64,000 nucleotides of DNA from NCBI GenBank assembly GCA_900544075.1, contig UQTJ01000001.1:251573-315572 (forward strand). Reading direction: 5' to 3'. Each line of letters begins with the position of its first letter. Within the stretch, counting starts at the first letter, position 1. The notes beneath the pieces were generated by a model. That model did no database searches, had not been told where the DNA came from, and worked only from the letters and a program-made list of their open reading frames with translations. The position numbers and the translations under genes are program-made. Positions 47,355 through 56,950 of the stretch are shown here, in pieces. Origin of the DNA: an uncultured Bacteroides sp. (GTDB lineage: Bacteria; Bacteroidota; Bacteroidia; Bacteroidales; Bacteroidaceae).

Positions 47355-48083
47355 TTATCTTATATCATTCACAGTTACTTCCACTACCCGGCTGTAATTC
47401 ACGTACGGTTTGCTTTCTGCTGTCACCGTAGCCGCAACACGTACATACACCCTGTTCTTGTTGGAAACAATCTTATAATGATTCTCTATAAATTCAGTAT
47501 CACTCATCAGGTCGATGACGTGCGTGCCACTGGCCTTTGTCCCCAGTGAAAAGAGGGTGGCATGGTTTGCATTGTTCACATCCACTCCCGGAGCATAATT
47601 CCATATCACGGAAACATCCGTCAGTTGCAATGTCTCGTTCGATGTTTTCGCATCATAGGTCAGTGTCAGCTTATTATCAGCCGATACAGCCACATCAAGG
47701 CTGATACGCGAGAACGGGATTGTGTACAAATCAACCTGCGTTTGTCCGTTCACGGTGACATACCCTTCACATACCCCGACAAAAGGACCATCCTTTGCCT
47801 GAATACGATAGTTGCCATTGAACACCTTCGTATGCTCGAACGTTCCATCCTGGCGAGCACGGAAATCAACAGAGGCGGTAGCCCCCGTATTCTGCTCGTA
47901 CAAACTCATCATCACACCGCTACTTCCCGGCACAGGCATAGGAACCGGTTCATTCGTTTCCTTATCATAGATAGTGCCATACACGCCACCGTTCGGTGCA
48001 TCATAATTATCGATGTCATTTTCGCATGCCGCCACGAAACAGGCGAATAATGCAGTCAATCCTATGTTTACTATTTTATTCAT
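47355..48083 (-). CDS. DUF3823-type lipoprotein
   Basis: This 242-residue lipoprotein has a lipobox ending at Cys20. The first domain (about 30-125) looks like a carboxypeptidase-regulatory beta-sandwich with VYGTIYDKETNEPVP, and the second (about 125-240) is another beta-sandwich ending in YSRVVEVTV. This two-domain form matches DUF3823 proteins, which are encoded directly after susD in a subset of PULs. It lies 27 bases after the susD stop. The function is not known; a surface accessory role beside SusD is likely. It has no enzymatic motif. Confidence 0.78.
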   Translation of the reverse strand: MNKIVNIGLTALFACFVAACENDIDNYDAPNGGVYGTIYDKETNEPVPMPVPGSSGVMMSLYEQNTGATASVDFRARQDGTFEHTKVFNGNYRIQAKDGPFVGVCEGYVTVNGQTQVDLYTIPFSRISLDVAVSADNKLTLTYDAKTSNETLQLTDVSVIWNYAPGVDVNNANHATLFSLGTKASGTHVIDLMSDTEFIENHYKIVSNKNRVYVRVAATVTAESKPYVNYSRVVEVTVNDIR

Positions 48084-48110
48084 ATCGTTTCTTCTTTAAA
48101 ATTGGATGTA

Positions 48111-50051
48111 TCAATTACCGTAACCCGGATTCTGTACCATCAACGGATTCGTACTCAAGTCCTCGGCACGGAACATCGTATAGTAGTTCTTTTCAAGGAA
48201 AAGACGCTTTCTCTTTTCGGGCACACCGGTTTCAAAGGTGTACTTGCCGCTCTTAATATTGTAATACGGACAGAGAGCCGTGCCGCGGAAATTGGTCAAA
48301 CCACCTTTGCTTACATCCAGATGAGCCAGGCGCCAACGTTTCAAATCCCAGTAACGATGCTTCTCAAAAGCAAGTTCCACTTTCCGTTCATGGCGCACTT
48401 TATCCAGCGTCAGGTCACCCTCAGTCAATAGTTTGATACCTGCCCTGCCGCGAATCTCATTGATATCCTTCAAAGCCACGTCCAGATGCCGGTTCAGTTC
48501 CATGCAAGCCTCTGCACGATTCAGATAGATTTCTGCCAGACGGAAAACCACCCAGGGAGTAGAAGAACGTTTTGCGTCGATGTCCGTATAGTCCGTCAGA
48601 CTTTCATCCAGGAATTTACGCTGATAGAACCCCGTCTTACTGGCGTCGCCTACACTTAACGAGCCACCGTCTTTTCCCGAAGTATTATAAGTCTTTCCGT
48701 CTATTACGACCTTGTTCTCCTTATCCGGTTGGGCGGAAGCTTCATACTTGGTTCCTATCCCATCCTGTCCGTCGATGACACCGCGTAGCCATTCGATTTT
48801 ACCGCCACCGTGTCCTTTATAATCAGCACCGGGCAGGTAAACCGAACCTAATAAACGAGGGTCTTTATTCTTAAAGATATCATACGGGCTATCATAGCTG
48901 ATAGCTTTTCCACTGCTGTCTTTCATCTTCAGCTTCCCTTCCGTACCGTCAATATATTCAAATTCCTCTACCATTTCCAGTACCGGAGACATGCCGCATC
49001 CCCAACCGTCGCCACGATAAGAGAAAGGAACATTCAGTTTATCCCACATATGTCCTTTACCGGCAGCCACATTATACTGTTTCTGGAAAATATATTCTCC
49101 GTTATCCCCATTCACTGTTTTGGAAAAGAGATTGTAAAAGTTCTGCGCCAGCTCTTCCGCTTCCGTACCGGTCGATTTATACAAGCTATACACACGGGGA
49201 ACCATTTCATCCAGAATCTTCGATGAAGCAGTATAACATTCGTCAAAGTAACGTTCCGCTTCTGTCTCGGGAATATACACATATCCTTTGGAAACAGCCT
49301 CGCCTGTGAGAGTCAGCGTTTTGGAATACTTAGCGATAGTACCGGCATACAGTGCGGCACGTGACCACAAGGCAAGCACCGTTCCACGATTTGCGCGGTA
49401 TTTGGCATCACTGCTGCGTACTTCCGGCAATGATTCATAGATAGCCTTACATTCATTGATAATGAAATCATAGGTCGCGGCTTCCGTATCACGAGCCTGG
49501 TAAAGAGCTTCCGTATTTCCTGCGGTATATTCTTGCGGAACAGTCAGCAAAGGAACGCCCCCATAACGCTTCACCAGTCCGAAGTACTGCATAGCACGGA
49601 TAAAACGGGCTTCTGCACCGAGTTCTTCTTTCTCATCCTCACTCAATACGGAAGTTTTCTCAATATTCAGCAGGAAGTTGTTTACAATACGGATTTGCTT
49701 GTAGCGGGTCACCATGTCGTCGTTGAATACATAGTCGCCATAAGAATAAGTAGAGTTCGACTTATCGAATGCGCTCTCTTTCTGATAACTGGCGGTAGCC
49801 TCATCCGAGAAGCTGGTCTGATTCGCCAGATTCGCCTTCTTGCTTCCATACCAATCGTCAAACTCATCCAGTTTCAGTCCCGAGTCATACATATCCGCCA
49901 ATACGGCTGTGATTGCTTTCGGATTTTGCCAAATCAAATCCGGTGTGTTGACACCGCTGGTACTCTCACGGTTCAGATAATCATCGCACCCGGTCCATAC
50001 GAAGATGGATGCCCCACCTATCAATATATATTTCAGATAATTCCTATTCAT
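48111..50051 (-). CDS. susD: SusD/RagB lipoprotein (mannoside locus)
   Basis: This 646-residue SusD-family protein has a lipobox ending at Cys22, then DDYLNRES. Landmarks are EELGAEARFIRAMQYFGLVKRYGGVPLL, STPWVVFRLAEIYLNRAEACMELN, VRHERKVELAFEKHRYWDLKRWRLA and a QNPGYGN end. It is larger than the other two SusD proteins here. It is encoded 14 bases after its susC. The ligand is inferred from the two GH130 enzymes to be a mannoside-containing glycan. Codon choice is visibly richer in G and C than in the dextran SusD. Confidence 0.95.
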   Translation of the reverse strand: MNRNYLKYILIGGASIFVWTGCDDYLNRESTSGVNTPDLIWQNPKAITAVLADMYDSGLKLDEFDDWYGSKKANLANQTSFSDEATASYQKESAFDKSNSTYSYGDYVFNDDMVTRYKQIRIVNNFLLNIEKTSVLSEDEKEELGAEARFIRAMQYFGLVKRYGGVPLLTVPQEYTAGNTEALYQARDTEAATYDFIINECKAIYESLPEVRSSDAKYRANRGTVLALWSRAALYAGTIAKYSKTLTLTGEAVSKGYVYIPETEAERYFDECYTASSKILDEMVPRVYSLYKSTGTEAEELAQNFYNLFSKTVNGDNGEYIFQKQYNVAAGKGHMWDKLNVPFSYRGDGWGCGMSPVLEMVEEFEYIDGTEGKLKMKDSSGKAISYDSPYDIFKNKDPRLLGSVYLPGADYKGHGGGKIEWLRGVIDGQDGIGTKYEASAQPDKENKVVIDGKTYNTSGKDGGSLSVGDASKTGFYQRKFLDESLTDYTDIDAKRSSTPWVVFRLAEIYLNRAEACMELNRHLDVALKDINEIRGRAGIKLLTEGDLTLDKVRHERKVELAFEKHRYWDLKRWRLAHLDVSKGGLTNFRGTALCPYYNIKSGKYTFETGVPEKRKRLFLEKNYYTMFRAEDLSTNPLMVQNPGYGN

Positions 50052-50065
50052 TGTCTTTACTGGTT

Positions 50066-53000
50066 TTAGAAGGTTACATTTACGCCAAAGTTATACGTCT
50101 TCATCTGCGGGTAATAGCGTATTCCGCTGGAATTGCTTTCGGGGTCGACGTTCTTCATCAGTCCGTCACGCTTGGTGAAAGTCAGCAGATTGTTACAGTT
50201 GATATAGAAACGCACCCGGTCGATAGCCGCCTTTTTGGTTAAGGCTTTAGGAAGCGTGTATCCCAGTTCCAGGGTTTTCAGGCGCAGGTAATTTGCGTTG
50301 TGCAATGACCATGAGTTACTGGAACGGTTATCAGCGACACCTGCCACGCGTGCGGCAGGCATATATCCCGGAATCCATTTGCTATAAGGGTCGGTCGGGT
50401 CTTCCCGGTGCCAGCGGTCGGTCATGATGGCCAGACCATTACCCAAACCTTGCTGGATAAACGGGTCGAGAATATCCCCGCTTACATAAATATCGTGTCC
50501 GGCAGCTCCCTGGAAGAAGACAGTCAGGTCGAATCCTTTGTATTCTCCGGACATATTCAGCCCGTAGTACATACGAGGAGTGTCACCGTGTCCGAGTGGT
50601 TGCGTATCGTTATCATCGATAATACCGTCGCCATTGTAGTCTTCGAATTTCAAATCACCCGGCATCAGCGAACGGTTACCGTCCTTATCCTGAACCGGTG
50701 AGTTCAAAATCTCCTCGAAAGAAGTAAACTGCCCGATTACTTTCTTTCCCCAACGGATATCCTTGTAACGCCCGTTGGTGTTATCACGCCAATCGTTATA
50801 CATATTGGTGGAAGCCGCCCGCTCTACATAGTCATACTTAATCCGGGTAGTAGAGAAGTTGGCCGACACATTATAATTGAAATTGCCAATCCGGTTCCTA
50901 TGCCCGACTACAATCTCGAATCCGGTGTTAATATCAGAATTCAGGTTCTCCTGCGGCATTGATTCTCCGAAGATAGTAGGCAATGAGCCTACACGGGTGG
51001 CAGGCAGACCGGAACGGTTTCTGCGGAACCAGTCGAACTCCACAGAAATCAGTCCCCTGTGGTAAGACGCCTCAAAGCCGATGTTCATTATCTTCGATTC
51101 ATACCAAGTCAGCCACGGGTTTGCCATACCTACCGTAGTCATGCCCGAAGTCACTCCGTTGCTGCCCATGATATAGCTTCCGTGAGACTCATATCCATCC
51201 AGATACTGGAACGCGTCGAAATCTCCTTCATCTCCCACTTTGGCGTACGAAGCACGGATTTTCAGATTATCCATATCGGGCAACAGTTTCTTGAAAAAAG
51301 CTTCTTCGGAAACACGCCATCCCAATGAAACACCAGGAAAGAATCCCCAACGATTATCTGCACGGAATTTATAGGTTCCGTCATAGCGGAAATTGAATTC
51401 CACCAGATAACGGTTAGAGAAATCATAGTTCAGACGTCCCACCAAGCCGGCATGAGCTGTTTCCTGTGTCTTACCGGAAGCTTCCTGGTTCGTCTTATCC
51501 CCATAGTCCAGGTCAGGAATCAGCCCGATTGCAAAGTCACGTGTCCCGGTCACCCAGTTCTTCTTGTCATTATACATTTCCCATACGAGCATTGCACCGA
51601 TATTATGCTTTTTAGCAAACGTATTGTTGTAATTCATAGAGAACTGATAGGTCGGTTTGTCATAGTTTTCCAGTTTCGATTCCAGATGCGCGGTATTAAC
51701 CACTTTCTCTATATACTCTTCATTCGCATAATCATACGTATATTCCGAGAGGTCTTTCCGCCACGTTTTCCATTCCTTGTTCGTATAGTCGTAGGCAACC
51801 AATGCTTTCGCCATCAGTCCTTTCACCCAGGGAAGCTGCCAGGTAATAGCCAACGAGCTGTTAAATTCGCGACGCAGGCGGTCTTCATAACCACTGTCGT
51901 CCGAATTGGAAACATGCACGGGGTTCGCCATATCTCCTACGGCTCCCCAATAATCCGGGTTGTCATTGGCATACATGGAGTAAGTCGGGATAGCCATTTG
52001 TGCCGAACGGAACAGGTTATCGCCATCGTAAGGCTTTTTGCGGTTGTCGAAGCGTCCGCTCAAACGCAGTTCCACGTTCAGTCCCTTAGCCACTTCCACG
52101 CTCAGGTTGGAACGGACGTTGTAACGTTGGTAATTCCAGTCGCCCGAACGGATAATACCGCCCTGGTTCATATATCCGATAGACATATAATATTTCACTT
52201 TTTCCGTACCGCCTGTCAGGCTCAAGTTATGTGAAGTCTGGGGAGCGGTGCTACGCATCGTCTCACTCCACCAGTCCGTACCTGCCGTACCATTCCGGTA
52301 AGCTTCCAGTTGTTCTTGCGAGTAAGCGGAAGCTCCGCGCCACGGGTTGGCATTGTGAATCGCTTCATTGTAAAGAGAGGCATACTCATAAGCATTCATC
52401 ATCTCCGGATAGCGGGTCACTTTCTGAAAGCCTACATAGCCGTTATATTCTATCTTTACCTTCTGTTCCGTCCCTTTCTTGGTAGTAACCAGCAGAACAC
52501 CGTTTGAACCTTTAAAACCGTAGACCGCTGCGGCGGCATCTTTCAGGATAGAGATGGACTCGATATCATTCGGGTCGAGCTGCGTATAATCACGCTCGAT
52601 ACCGTCTACAATCACCAGCATGCTTCCATATCCGCGAATGTCAACGGAAGCTCCATCATCACCGGGGCTTCCGCTACGCTGTACGGCACGCAAACCCGGC
52701 AAACGTCCGGCAAGCATATTCGTCACACTGGGAGCTTTTACTTCCATCAACTTGTCCGAAGAGATGGCAGCTACCGAACCGGTCACGGAAGCCTTTTTCT
52801 GAATACCGTAACCTACCACCACTACCTCGTCCAGTGTCTCGGTATCTTCCAGCAAAGTTACTTTCAGTCCGGCTTGTCCGTTCACCCGCACTTCTGTTGT
52901 TTTGTATCCGATATACGAAATCTGTAACACTCCATTAGTGGGAACCGACAAGGTAAACTTACCGTCCAAATCGGTAATCGTCCCCACACCGGCAGCACCT

Positions 53001-53233
53001 TTCAGTTGCACCGAAGCTCCGATAACCGGTTCTCCACTGGCATCAACAACCACACCATTCACCGTGATATTCCGAACGGTCTGTTCGATACCCGATACCG
53101 AAGGGCTTTCCGCATATACCGTAAACGGCACGCACAGGAAAGTCCCTGCCATTAAAGCTGAAACAGTAGATATCTTCAGCCGGTCGTTGAACGACTTTAA
53201 GACAACCGTGTTCATTTTACAAACATGTTTCAT
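50066..53233 (-). CDS. susC: SusC/RagA TonB-dependent transporter (mannoside locus)
   Basis: This 1055-residue transporter has a signal segment (about residues 20-42, ending VYAES), then a carboxypeptidase-regulatory domain with GVVVDASGEPVIGASVQLKG. VVVGYGIQKKASVTGSVAAIS and AAAVYGFKGSNGVLLVTTKKG mark the plug; the plug has FKGSNG where most SusC proteins have SRGANG-like sequence. The barrel ends FGVNVTF. An ATG six codons downstream is an alternative start. It lies 8 bases after the GH130 lipoprotein gene, which leads the operon, so this PUL puts an enzyme before susC. That order is less common than susC first. Confidence 0.95.
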   Translation of the reverse strand: MKHVCKMNTVVLKSFNDRLKISTVSALMAGTFLCVPFTVYAESPSVSGIEQTVRNITVNGVVVDASGEPVIGASVQLKGAAGVGTITDLDGKFTLSVPTNGVLQISYIGYKTTEVRVNGQAGLKVTLLEDTETLDEVVVVGYGIQKKASVTGSVAAISSDKLMEVKAPSVTNMLAGRLPGLRAVQRSGSPGDDGASVDIRGYGSMLVIVDGIERDYTQLDPNDIESISILKDAAAAVYGFKGSNGVLLVTTKKGTEQKVKIEYNGYVGFQKVTRYPEMMNAYEYASLYNEAIHNANPWRGASAYSQEQLEAYRNGTAGTDWWSETMRSTAPQTSHNLSLTGGTEKVKYYMSIGYMNQGGIIRSGDWNYQRYNVRSNLSVEVAKGLNVELRLSGRFDNRKKPYDGDNLFRSAQMAIPTYSMYANDNPDYWGAVGDMANPVHVSNSDDSGYEDRLRREFNSSLAITWQLPWVKGLMAKALVAYDYTNKEWKTWRKDLSEYTYDYANEEYIEKVVNTAHLESKLENYDKPTYQFSMNYNNTFAKKHNIGAMLVWEMYNDKKNWVTGTRDFAIGLIPDLDYGDKTNQEASGKTQETAHAGLVGRLNYDFSNRYLVEFNFRYDGTYKFRADNRWGFFPGVSLGWRVSEEAFFKKLLPDMDNLKIRASYAKVGDEGDFDAFQYLDGYESHGSYIMGSNGVTSGMTTVGMANPWLTWYESKIMNIGFEASYHRGLISVEFDWFRRNRSGLPATRVGSLPTIFGESMPQENLNSDINTGFEIVVGHRNRIGNFNYNVSANFSTTRIKYDYVERAASTNMYNDWRDNTNGRYKDIRWGKKVIGQFTSFEEILNSPVQDKDGNRSLMPGDLKFEDYNGDGIIDDNDTQPLGHGDTPRMYYGLNMSGEYKGFDLTVFFQGAAGHDIYVSGDILDPFIQQGLGNGLAIMTDRWHREDPTDPYSKWIPGYMPAARVAGVADNRSSNSWSLHNANYLRLKTLELGYTLPKALTKKAAIDRVRFYINCNNLLTFTKRDGLMKNVDPESNSSGIRYYPQMKTYNFGVNVTF

Positions 53234-53241
53234 AGATTAAA

Positions 53242-54402
53242 TTAATTATGTGTTTTAAGTTTCGAATCTATATTATCATCACATATCGCTACTGCAACCT
53301 GCGAATCGGCACAGCCATAATAGAGATATAATTTGTTTTTAAAGTAAGCCAGCCCTTCGATAAACACCGTTCCGTCCTTGTACTGACCGCTCTTCTCGAA
53401 AGCGGCTTCGGGCACAAAGAAAGGTTTATCCAGACGGTCGAGTACTTTATAAGGGTCGTTGGCGTCAAACAGGAACTGCCCTGCACAATAAGCACCTGCG
53501 GGATATGCTGAGTCCCTTTCTTCCTTATACCCGTTCTTGCCATTGTATAATAATACAATACCGTTCACGGTTTTGATAGCCGGTGGGCCACACTCAGTCA
53601 GGCGGCTGTCGAAATACCCGCTGCGGGGTTTGGCTATCTCTCTTAGTTCGTTGTTTTCATTCAGTACCGGAGTCCAGTCGGTCAGGTTATCGGAAGTTGC
53701 GGCACATACCGCATTCTCCCCCCAGTACATAAAGTATTTGCCGTCCACTTTCTCAATGACCAGTCTGCCGTCTTTCACTCCGGTGACAATAGAAGCCGAT
53801 TTGCTTGCTATATTGGCAAAACGCCCGTTGTACGCTTTCGCAAAAGCGAGTCCGTGTTTCGTCCAGTTTTTCAAGTCTCTGGAAGTAGCCACCGCCAAGC
53901 GGGGAAGATTGCGGTTCCAGGCAGTATAAAGCATGACGTACAATCCGTCTTCCGTCATTGCCACACGCGGGTCTTCGCAACCACCTTCCCATTCTATTTC
54001 TTTAAAATCGTCTTCGGAAGGAAAGAGTACCGGTGCGTCCGCTCGGCTCATCGTTACTCCGTCCGTACTTTCCGCATAGCCAATGCGGGATGTCCTCTTT
54101 CCGATGCCTTGCGCCGAGTTGTCTTCCGCGCGGTAGAGTACCACAATCTTCCCGTCCTTGACGGTTGCCGCCGGATTGAAAGTGTCACTCTCTTCCCATC
54201 TTACCGGCTGCTTGCGCATCGGGCATTGGAAAGTAGTCGGTTGCGGGGAAATCACCGGATTCACCCCTTCCGGGCGGACAAAAGGGCCGAGTATCCATTG
54301 TCCGCTCTGTTCTTCGACAGCTACGGATGCCTGTTTTTGTCCGGAGCATCCAGCTAGTGTCATCATACTGATTAAATAGATTACAGATTTTTGTTTTATC
54401 AT
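53242..54402 (-). CDS. GH130 lipoprotein, likely beta-mannosidase (hydrolase type)
   Basis: This 386-residue GH130 propeller protein has a lipobox ending at Cys19, so it works outside the cytoplasm, where a phosphorylase would lack phosphate control. The catalytic Asp is Asp144 in GGCEDPR. Where the cytoplasmic GH130 of this locus has the phosphate-associated LHRP motif after a GKYF strand, this protein has FMYWGEN instead, with no His-Arg. Loss of phosphate-binding residues is the mark of hydrolytic GH130 enzymes such as the beta-1,2-mannosidases of Bacteroides. It is first in the seven-gene operon and follows the 46-bp operator-like element. The beta-1,2 linkage is the best guess, not proven. 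Confidence 0.85.
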   Translation of the reverse strand: MIKQKSVIYLISMMTLAGCSGQKQASVAVEEQSGQWILGPFVRPEGVNPVISPQPTTFQCPMRKQPVRWEESDTFNPAATVKDGKIVVLYRAEDNSAQGIGKRTSRIGYAESTDGVTMSRADAPVLFPSEDDFKEIEWEGGCEDPRVAMTEDGLYVMLYTAWNRNLPRLAVATSRDLKNWTKHGLAFAKAYNGRFANIASKSASIVTGVKDGRLVIEKVDGKYFMYWGENAVCAATSDNLTDWTPVLNENNELREIAKPRSGYFDSRLTECGPPAIKTVNGIVLLYNGKNGYKEERDSAYPAGAYCAGQFLFDANDPYKVLDRLDKPFFVPEAAFEKSGQYKDGTVFIEGLAYFKNKLYLYYGCADSQVAVAICDDNIDSKLKTHN

Positions 54403-54454
54403 ACGTAGTTTTTTTTAGTTTTCCCAAATCGGTCGTTCATCGTTTTTCTGCCGG

Positions 54455-54462
54455 CAAAACTA
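54455..54462 (-). promoter_or_regulatory. -7 promoter box for GH130-SusC-SusD operon
   Basis: On the minus strand this is TAGTTTTG, matching TAnnTTTG. It is 52 bases before the GH130 start and exactly 19 bases from the 46-bp element. Confidence 0.6.
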
Positions 54463-54481
54463 TCGTACCCCGCAAAAAATA

Positions 54482-54527
54482 GAGTGTACTATATTCTCAA
54501 AAGGGTATATAGGTGCTGTACAACATA
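54482..54527 (-). promoter_or_regulatory. 46-bp operator-like element, copy A
   Basis: This block matches 56951-56996 at 42 of 46 positions, in the same orientation to the downstream gene. The invariant centre (plus strand) is CTATATTCTCAAAAGGGTAT. Both copies sit 19 bases upstream of a -7 box on the minus strand. The flanking DNA is not conserved apart from the -7 box. Confidence 0.72.
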
Positions 54528-54570
54528 ATAATTCATCCGTTTGCAATGGCAGCTTAATGGTTTTGAAATA

Positions 54571-55818
54571 TTAGCGAACCGTTTGGTTCTGTTTGATGAT
54601 GTTCCGGGCCAACGGGTAGGCTATCAACTGCAAAGCTCCTACCAGTATCAATGCGTACTTCAATGCAAAATCCTGTGATATGGCAAAGGCAAGCGCCATA
54701 AAAAGGATGAGCCCGAAAGCACGCCCCAGGAATAGTCCGAATTCGTGGCTTAAAATATAAGTGTATTCATTTCTTTTCTCGATTTTAACTACTGCGTCGA
54801 TGGTTTGCATCATAATGGGATAGTAAGGCAAGTCAAACAAGGGCTGAAAGATTACCTTACAGAGGACAAAGATAATCACTCCGGTGGCTGAAAACAAGAC
54901 TCCGTTGAACAGAGTACCGATAAAAAAGACAAGTAGCCCGGCTATAAATACTTTCGATCGGTCCTCAGGTTTGGTTATTCGTCCCAATACATAAACCAAA
55001 ACAGCTGTCAGTGTACCACTGATTCCCTGTATTAAACCCAGCACATCTTCATCACCTACTAACTTCAGAACCAGAATAGCAGGAGCAGTCACCAGAAATC
55101 CCTGTACCATTCCTTTCAGGGAAGCCAGCAACAACATTTTTTTCCAAAGTGTGCAAAACCGGAAATACAGAAAATTCTTCTGCACCGGATTGGCGAACTT
55201 ACCACACCACAAGACAGCTACGGCAAACAGGGTAACGACTATGACTCCGACTGTGACCAAACGATAGGCACCATTTATATCAATCAGGCATCCCATGATT
55301 TCTTTGCCGTCTATCTGGCTGATGAATGCGCCAATCAATAAAGGGACAGTTATCGAAGTGATGGAGAAAAAGAAAGATTCCAGTCCGAAAAAGTAGTTCC
55401 GGCTACTATCGGTCGTGTTGTTGAGCGTCAATAGATAGCGGTTGGTCCAAAAGAAACCCGATGCGGCTCCGAGGACAAAACCTGCTATGCCTAACTCTAC
55501 AAAGCCCAATGACTTCACCAGCATCATGGCAAACATCGACAGCCCGCTAACTAATATCCCGCCCGCATACAGTACTTTCACGCTGACATGCCGCAACAGG
55601 AAGCCGTTGACAAAAGAGGTCGCAATGATGCCGATATACATAAAAAGTTGATAGAAAGCTACGGAAACAGGCTCGCTCGTGTGGCGCATCACATAAGCAC
55701 CTACAAATATCTCCACCACAGGAAGCACGAACGCATAGAGCAGGTTAGTCATCAACAGTACACGTACATTGAGAGTCTGCTGCTTGAAGAATTGATATTC
55801 TCTTTTCAATTTATTCAT
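54571..55818 (-). CDS. MFS inner-membrane transporter
   Basis: This 415-residue protein has about 12 hydrophobic segments and the layout of a major facilitator transporter, with a TNRYLLTLNNT loop between early helices and a long central loop near residues 205-225. It lacks a signal peptide and is encoded 18 bases after the cytoplasmic GH130 gene. The natural role is to bring a manno-oligosaccharide or mannobiose from the periplasm to that enzyme. It could equally export a product, and the substrate cannot be read from sequence. It shares its operon only with the GH130 gene and ends before the promoter of the SusC operon. Confidence 0.85.
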   Translation of the reverse strand: MNKLKREYQFFKQQTLNVRVLLMTNLLYAFVLPVVEIFVGAYVMRHTSEPVSVAFYQLFMYIGIIATSFVNGFLLRHVSVKVLYAGGILVSGLSMFAMMLVKSLGFVELGIAGFVLGAASGFFWTNRYLLTLNNTTDSSRNYFFGLESFFFSITSITVPLLIGAFISQIDGKEIMGCLIDINGAYRLVTVGVIVVTLFAVAVLWCGKFANPVQKNFLYFRFCTLWKKMLLLASLKGMVQGFLVTAPAILVLKLVGDEDVLGLIQGISGTLTAVLVYVLGRITKPEDRSKVFIAGLLVFFIGTLFNGVLFSATGVIIFVLCKVIFQPLFDLPYYPIMMQTIDAVVKIEKRNEYTYILSHEFGLFLGRAFGLILFMALAFAISQDFALKYALILVGALQLIAYPLARNIIKQNQTVR

Positions 55819-55836
55819 TCTATACCTTTATATATG

Positions 55837-56883
55837 TCATGACTTTAATGAACGAAGAATCTCCGCTATGGAGAACTCCGCTCCGCAGATTACTTCATCA
55901 CTCGCACCGTAGTAAACAGTCACCTTATCCCCTTCTACCAAATGCCCGTTCGTGAAGACCACATTCCCGAAAAATCCGGTCTGCTCGTAGGGAGCAGTCG
56001 GTTCCATTATAGGAGCTTTGCTTCGGGCAATTACCTTTGAGGGGTCGTTCAAGTCAAGCAGAAGGGCTCCCAGGCAATAGCGGTTCTGATAGTCTGCACC
56101 ATGATAAATCTCCAGCCAGCCTTCCTCTGTACGGATAGGCGCGGCGCCCGCACCCACACGGGCACAGTCCCAGCTATCGGAGCGAGTGGTCGCAACGCAA
56201 CGGTGGTTGCCCCAGTGCAACCGGTCGGGTGATTCGGCAAGCCAGATATAGTTGCCGCCCAGTTCGGGACTGCTCGGGCGATGCAAGGCGAAATATTTGC
56301 CGTTTATCTTCTCTTCAAACAAGGCACAGTCTTTATTATGAGGGGGAAAAATCATGCCGTGACGAGTGTAATTCTTCCAGTCACGGGTATGAATCAGCCC
56401 TACACCGACGGCAACGGAAGAGACTTCGGTAAACGTCAGGTAATAGCCGTCGGCTGTAGTCGCCACCCGGCAGTCCTCGATGCCGAAAGCCTCTAATGCC
56501 CCTTTGCCGAAAATAGGCGGATAATCCGGTTCTTCCTTAAAATGGATGCCGTCCTCGCTCGATACCAACCGGAGATAAGACATGGTAGTCAGATAATTCT
56601 GTCCCGCATATCCTATCACACGAGGGTCGGAAGCGTCCAGTTCCGGGTCATTTTCGTCGAAAGAAAGCACTTCTATCTTCCCTTCCTTATTATATACTGG
56701 GAAACTAATCACTCCCTGTTTCTGTACGGGGCGTTCGGCTACCCGCAGTAATAACCAGGTTTTTCCATCGAAGCGGAATACTCCGGGATTAAGGAAACAG
56801 GTGATTTCCATACCTTCTATTCCCGGTTGTAAATCGGATGGTTTCAATAATGGGTTCTGATGAAATCGTTTTGCAATATCCAT
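55837..56883 (-). CDS. GH130 cytoplasmic beta-mannoside phosphorylase
   Basis: This 348-residue GH130 protein has no signal peptide. The catalytic Asp is Asp137 in GIEDCR. The phosphorylase-type motif EKINGKYFALHRP is present with His201 and Arg202, which in characterised GH130 phosphorylases help bind phosphate. It should convert a beta-mannoside plus phosphate into mannose-1-phosphate and a shorter sugar, saving ATP. Motif style resembles beta-1,2-mannobiose or oligomannan phosphorylases, but the subfamily is not certain. It is co-transcribed with the MFS transporter and starts divergently from the HTCS, with the second operator-like element between them. Confidence 0.87.
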   Translation of the reverse strand: MDIAKRFHQNPLLKPSDLQPGIEGMEITCFLNPGVFRFDGKTWLLLRVAERPVQKQGVISFPVYNKEGKIEVLSFDENDPELDASDPRVIGYAGQNYLTTMSYLRLVSSEDGIHFKEEPDYPPIFGKGALEAFGIEDCRVATTADGYYLTFTEVSSVAVGVGLIHTRDWKNYTRHGMIFPPHNKDCALFEEKINGKYFALHRPSSPELGGNYIWLAESPDRLHWGNHRCVATTRSDSWDCARVGAGAAPIRTEEGWLEIYHGADYQNRYCLGALLLDLNDPSKVIARSKAPIMEPTAPYEQTGFFGNVVFTNGHLVEGDKVTVYYGASDEVICGAEFSIAEILRSLKS

Positions 56884-56923
56884 TTTCTAATCATTAAATA
56901 GGTGTTGTTTTTATTTCTCGTGG

Positions 56924-56931
56924 CAAAGCTA
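56924..56931 (-). promoter_or_regulatory. -7 promoter box for GH130-MFS operon
   Basis: On the minus strand this is TAGCTTTG, matching TAnnTTTG. It is 40 bases before the GH130 start and exactly 19 bases from operator-like copy B. Confidence 0.6.
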
Positions 56932-56950
56932 CCCCACACGACGACGGGAA

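Noticed and set aside
51452..52234. 260-codon plus-strand open frame
   Set aside because: It is antisense to the mannoside SusC; its translation shows no recognisable protein features.
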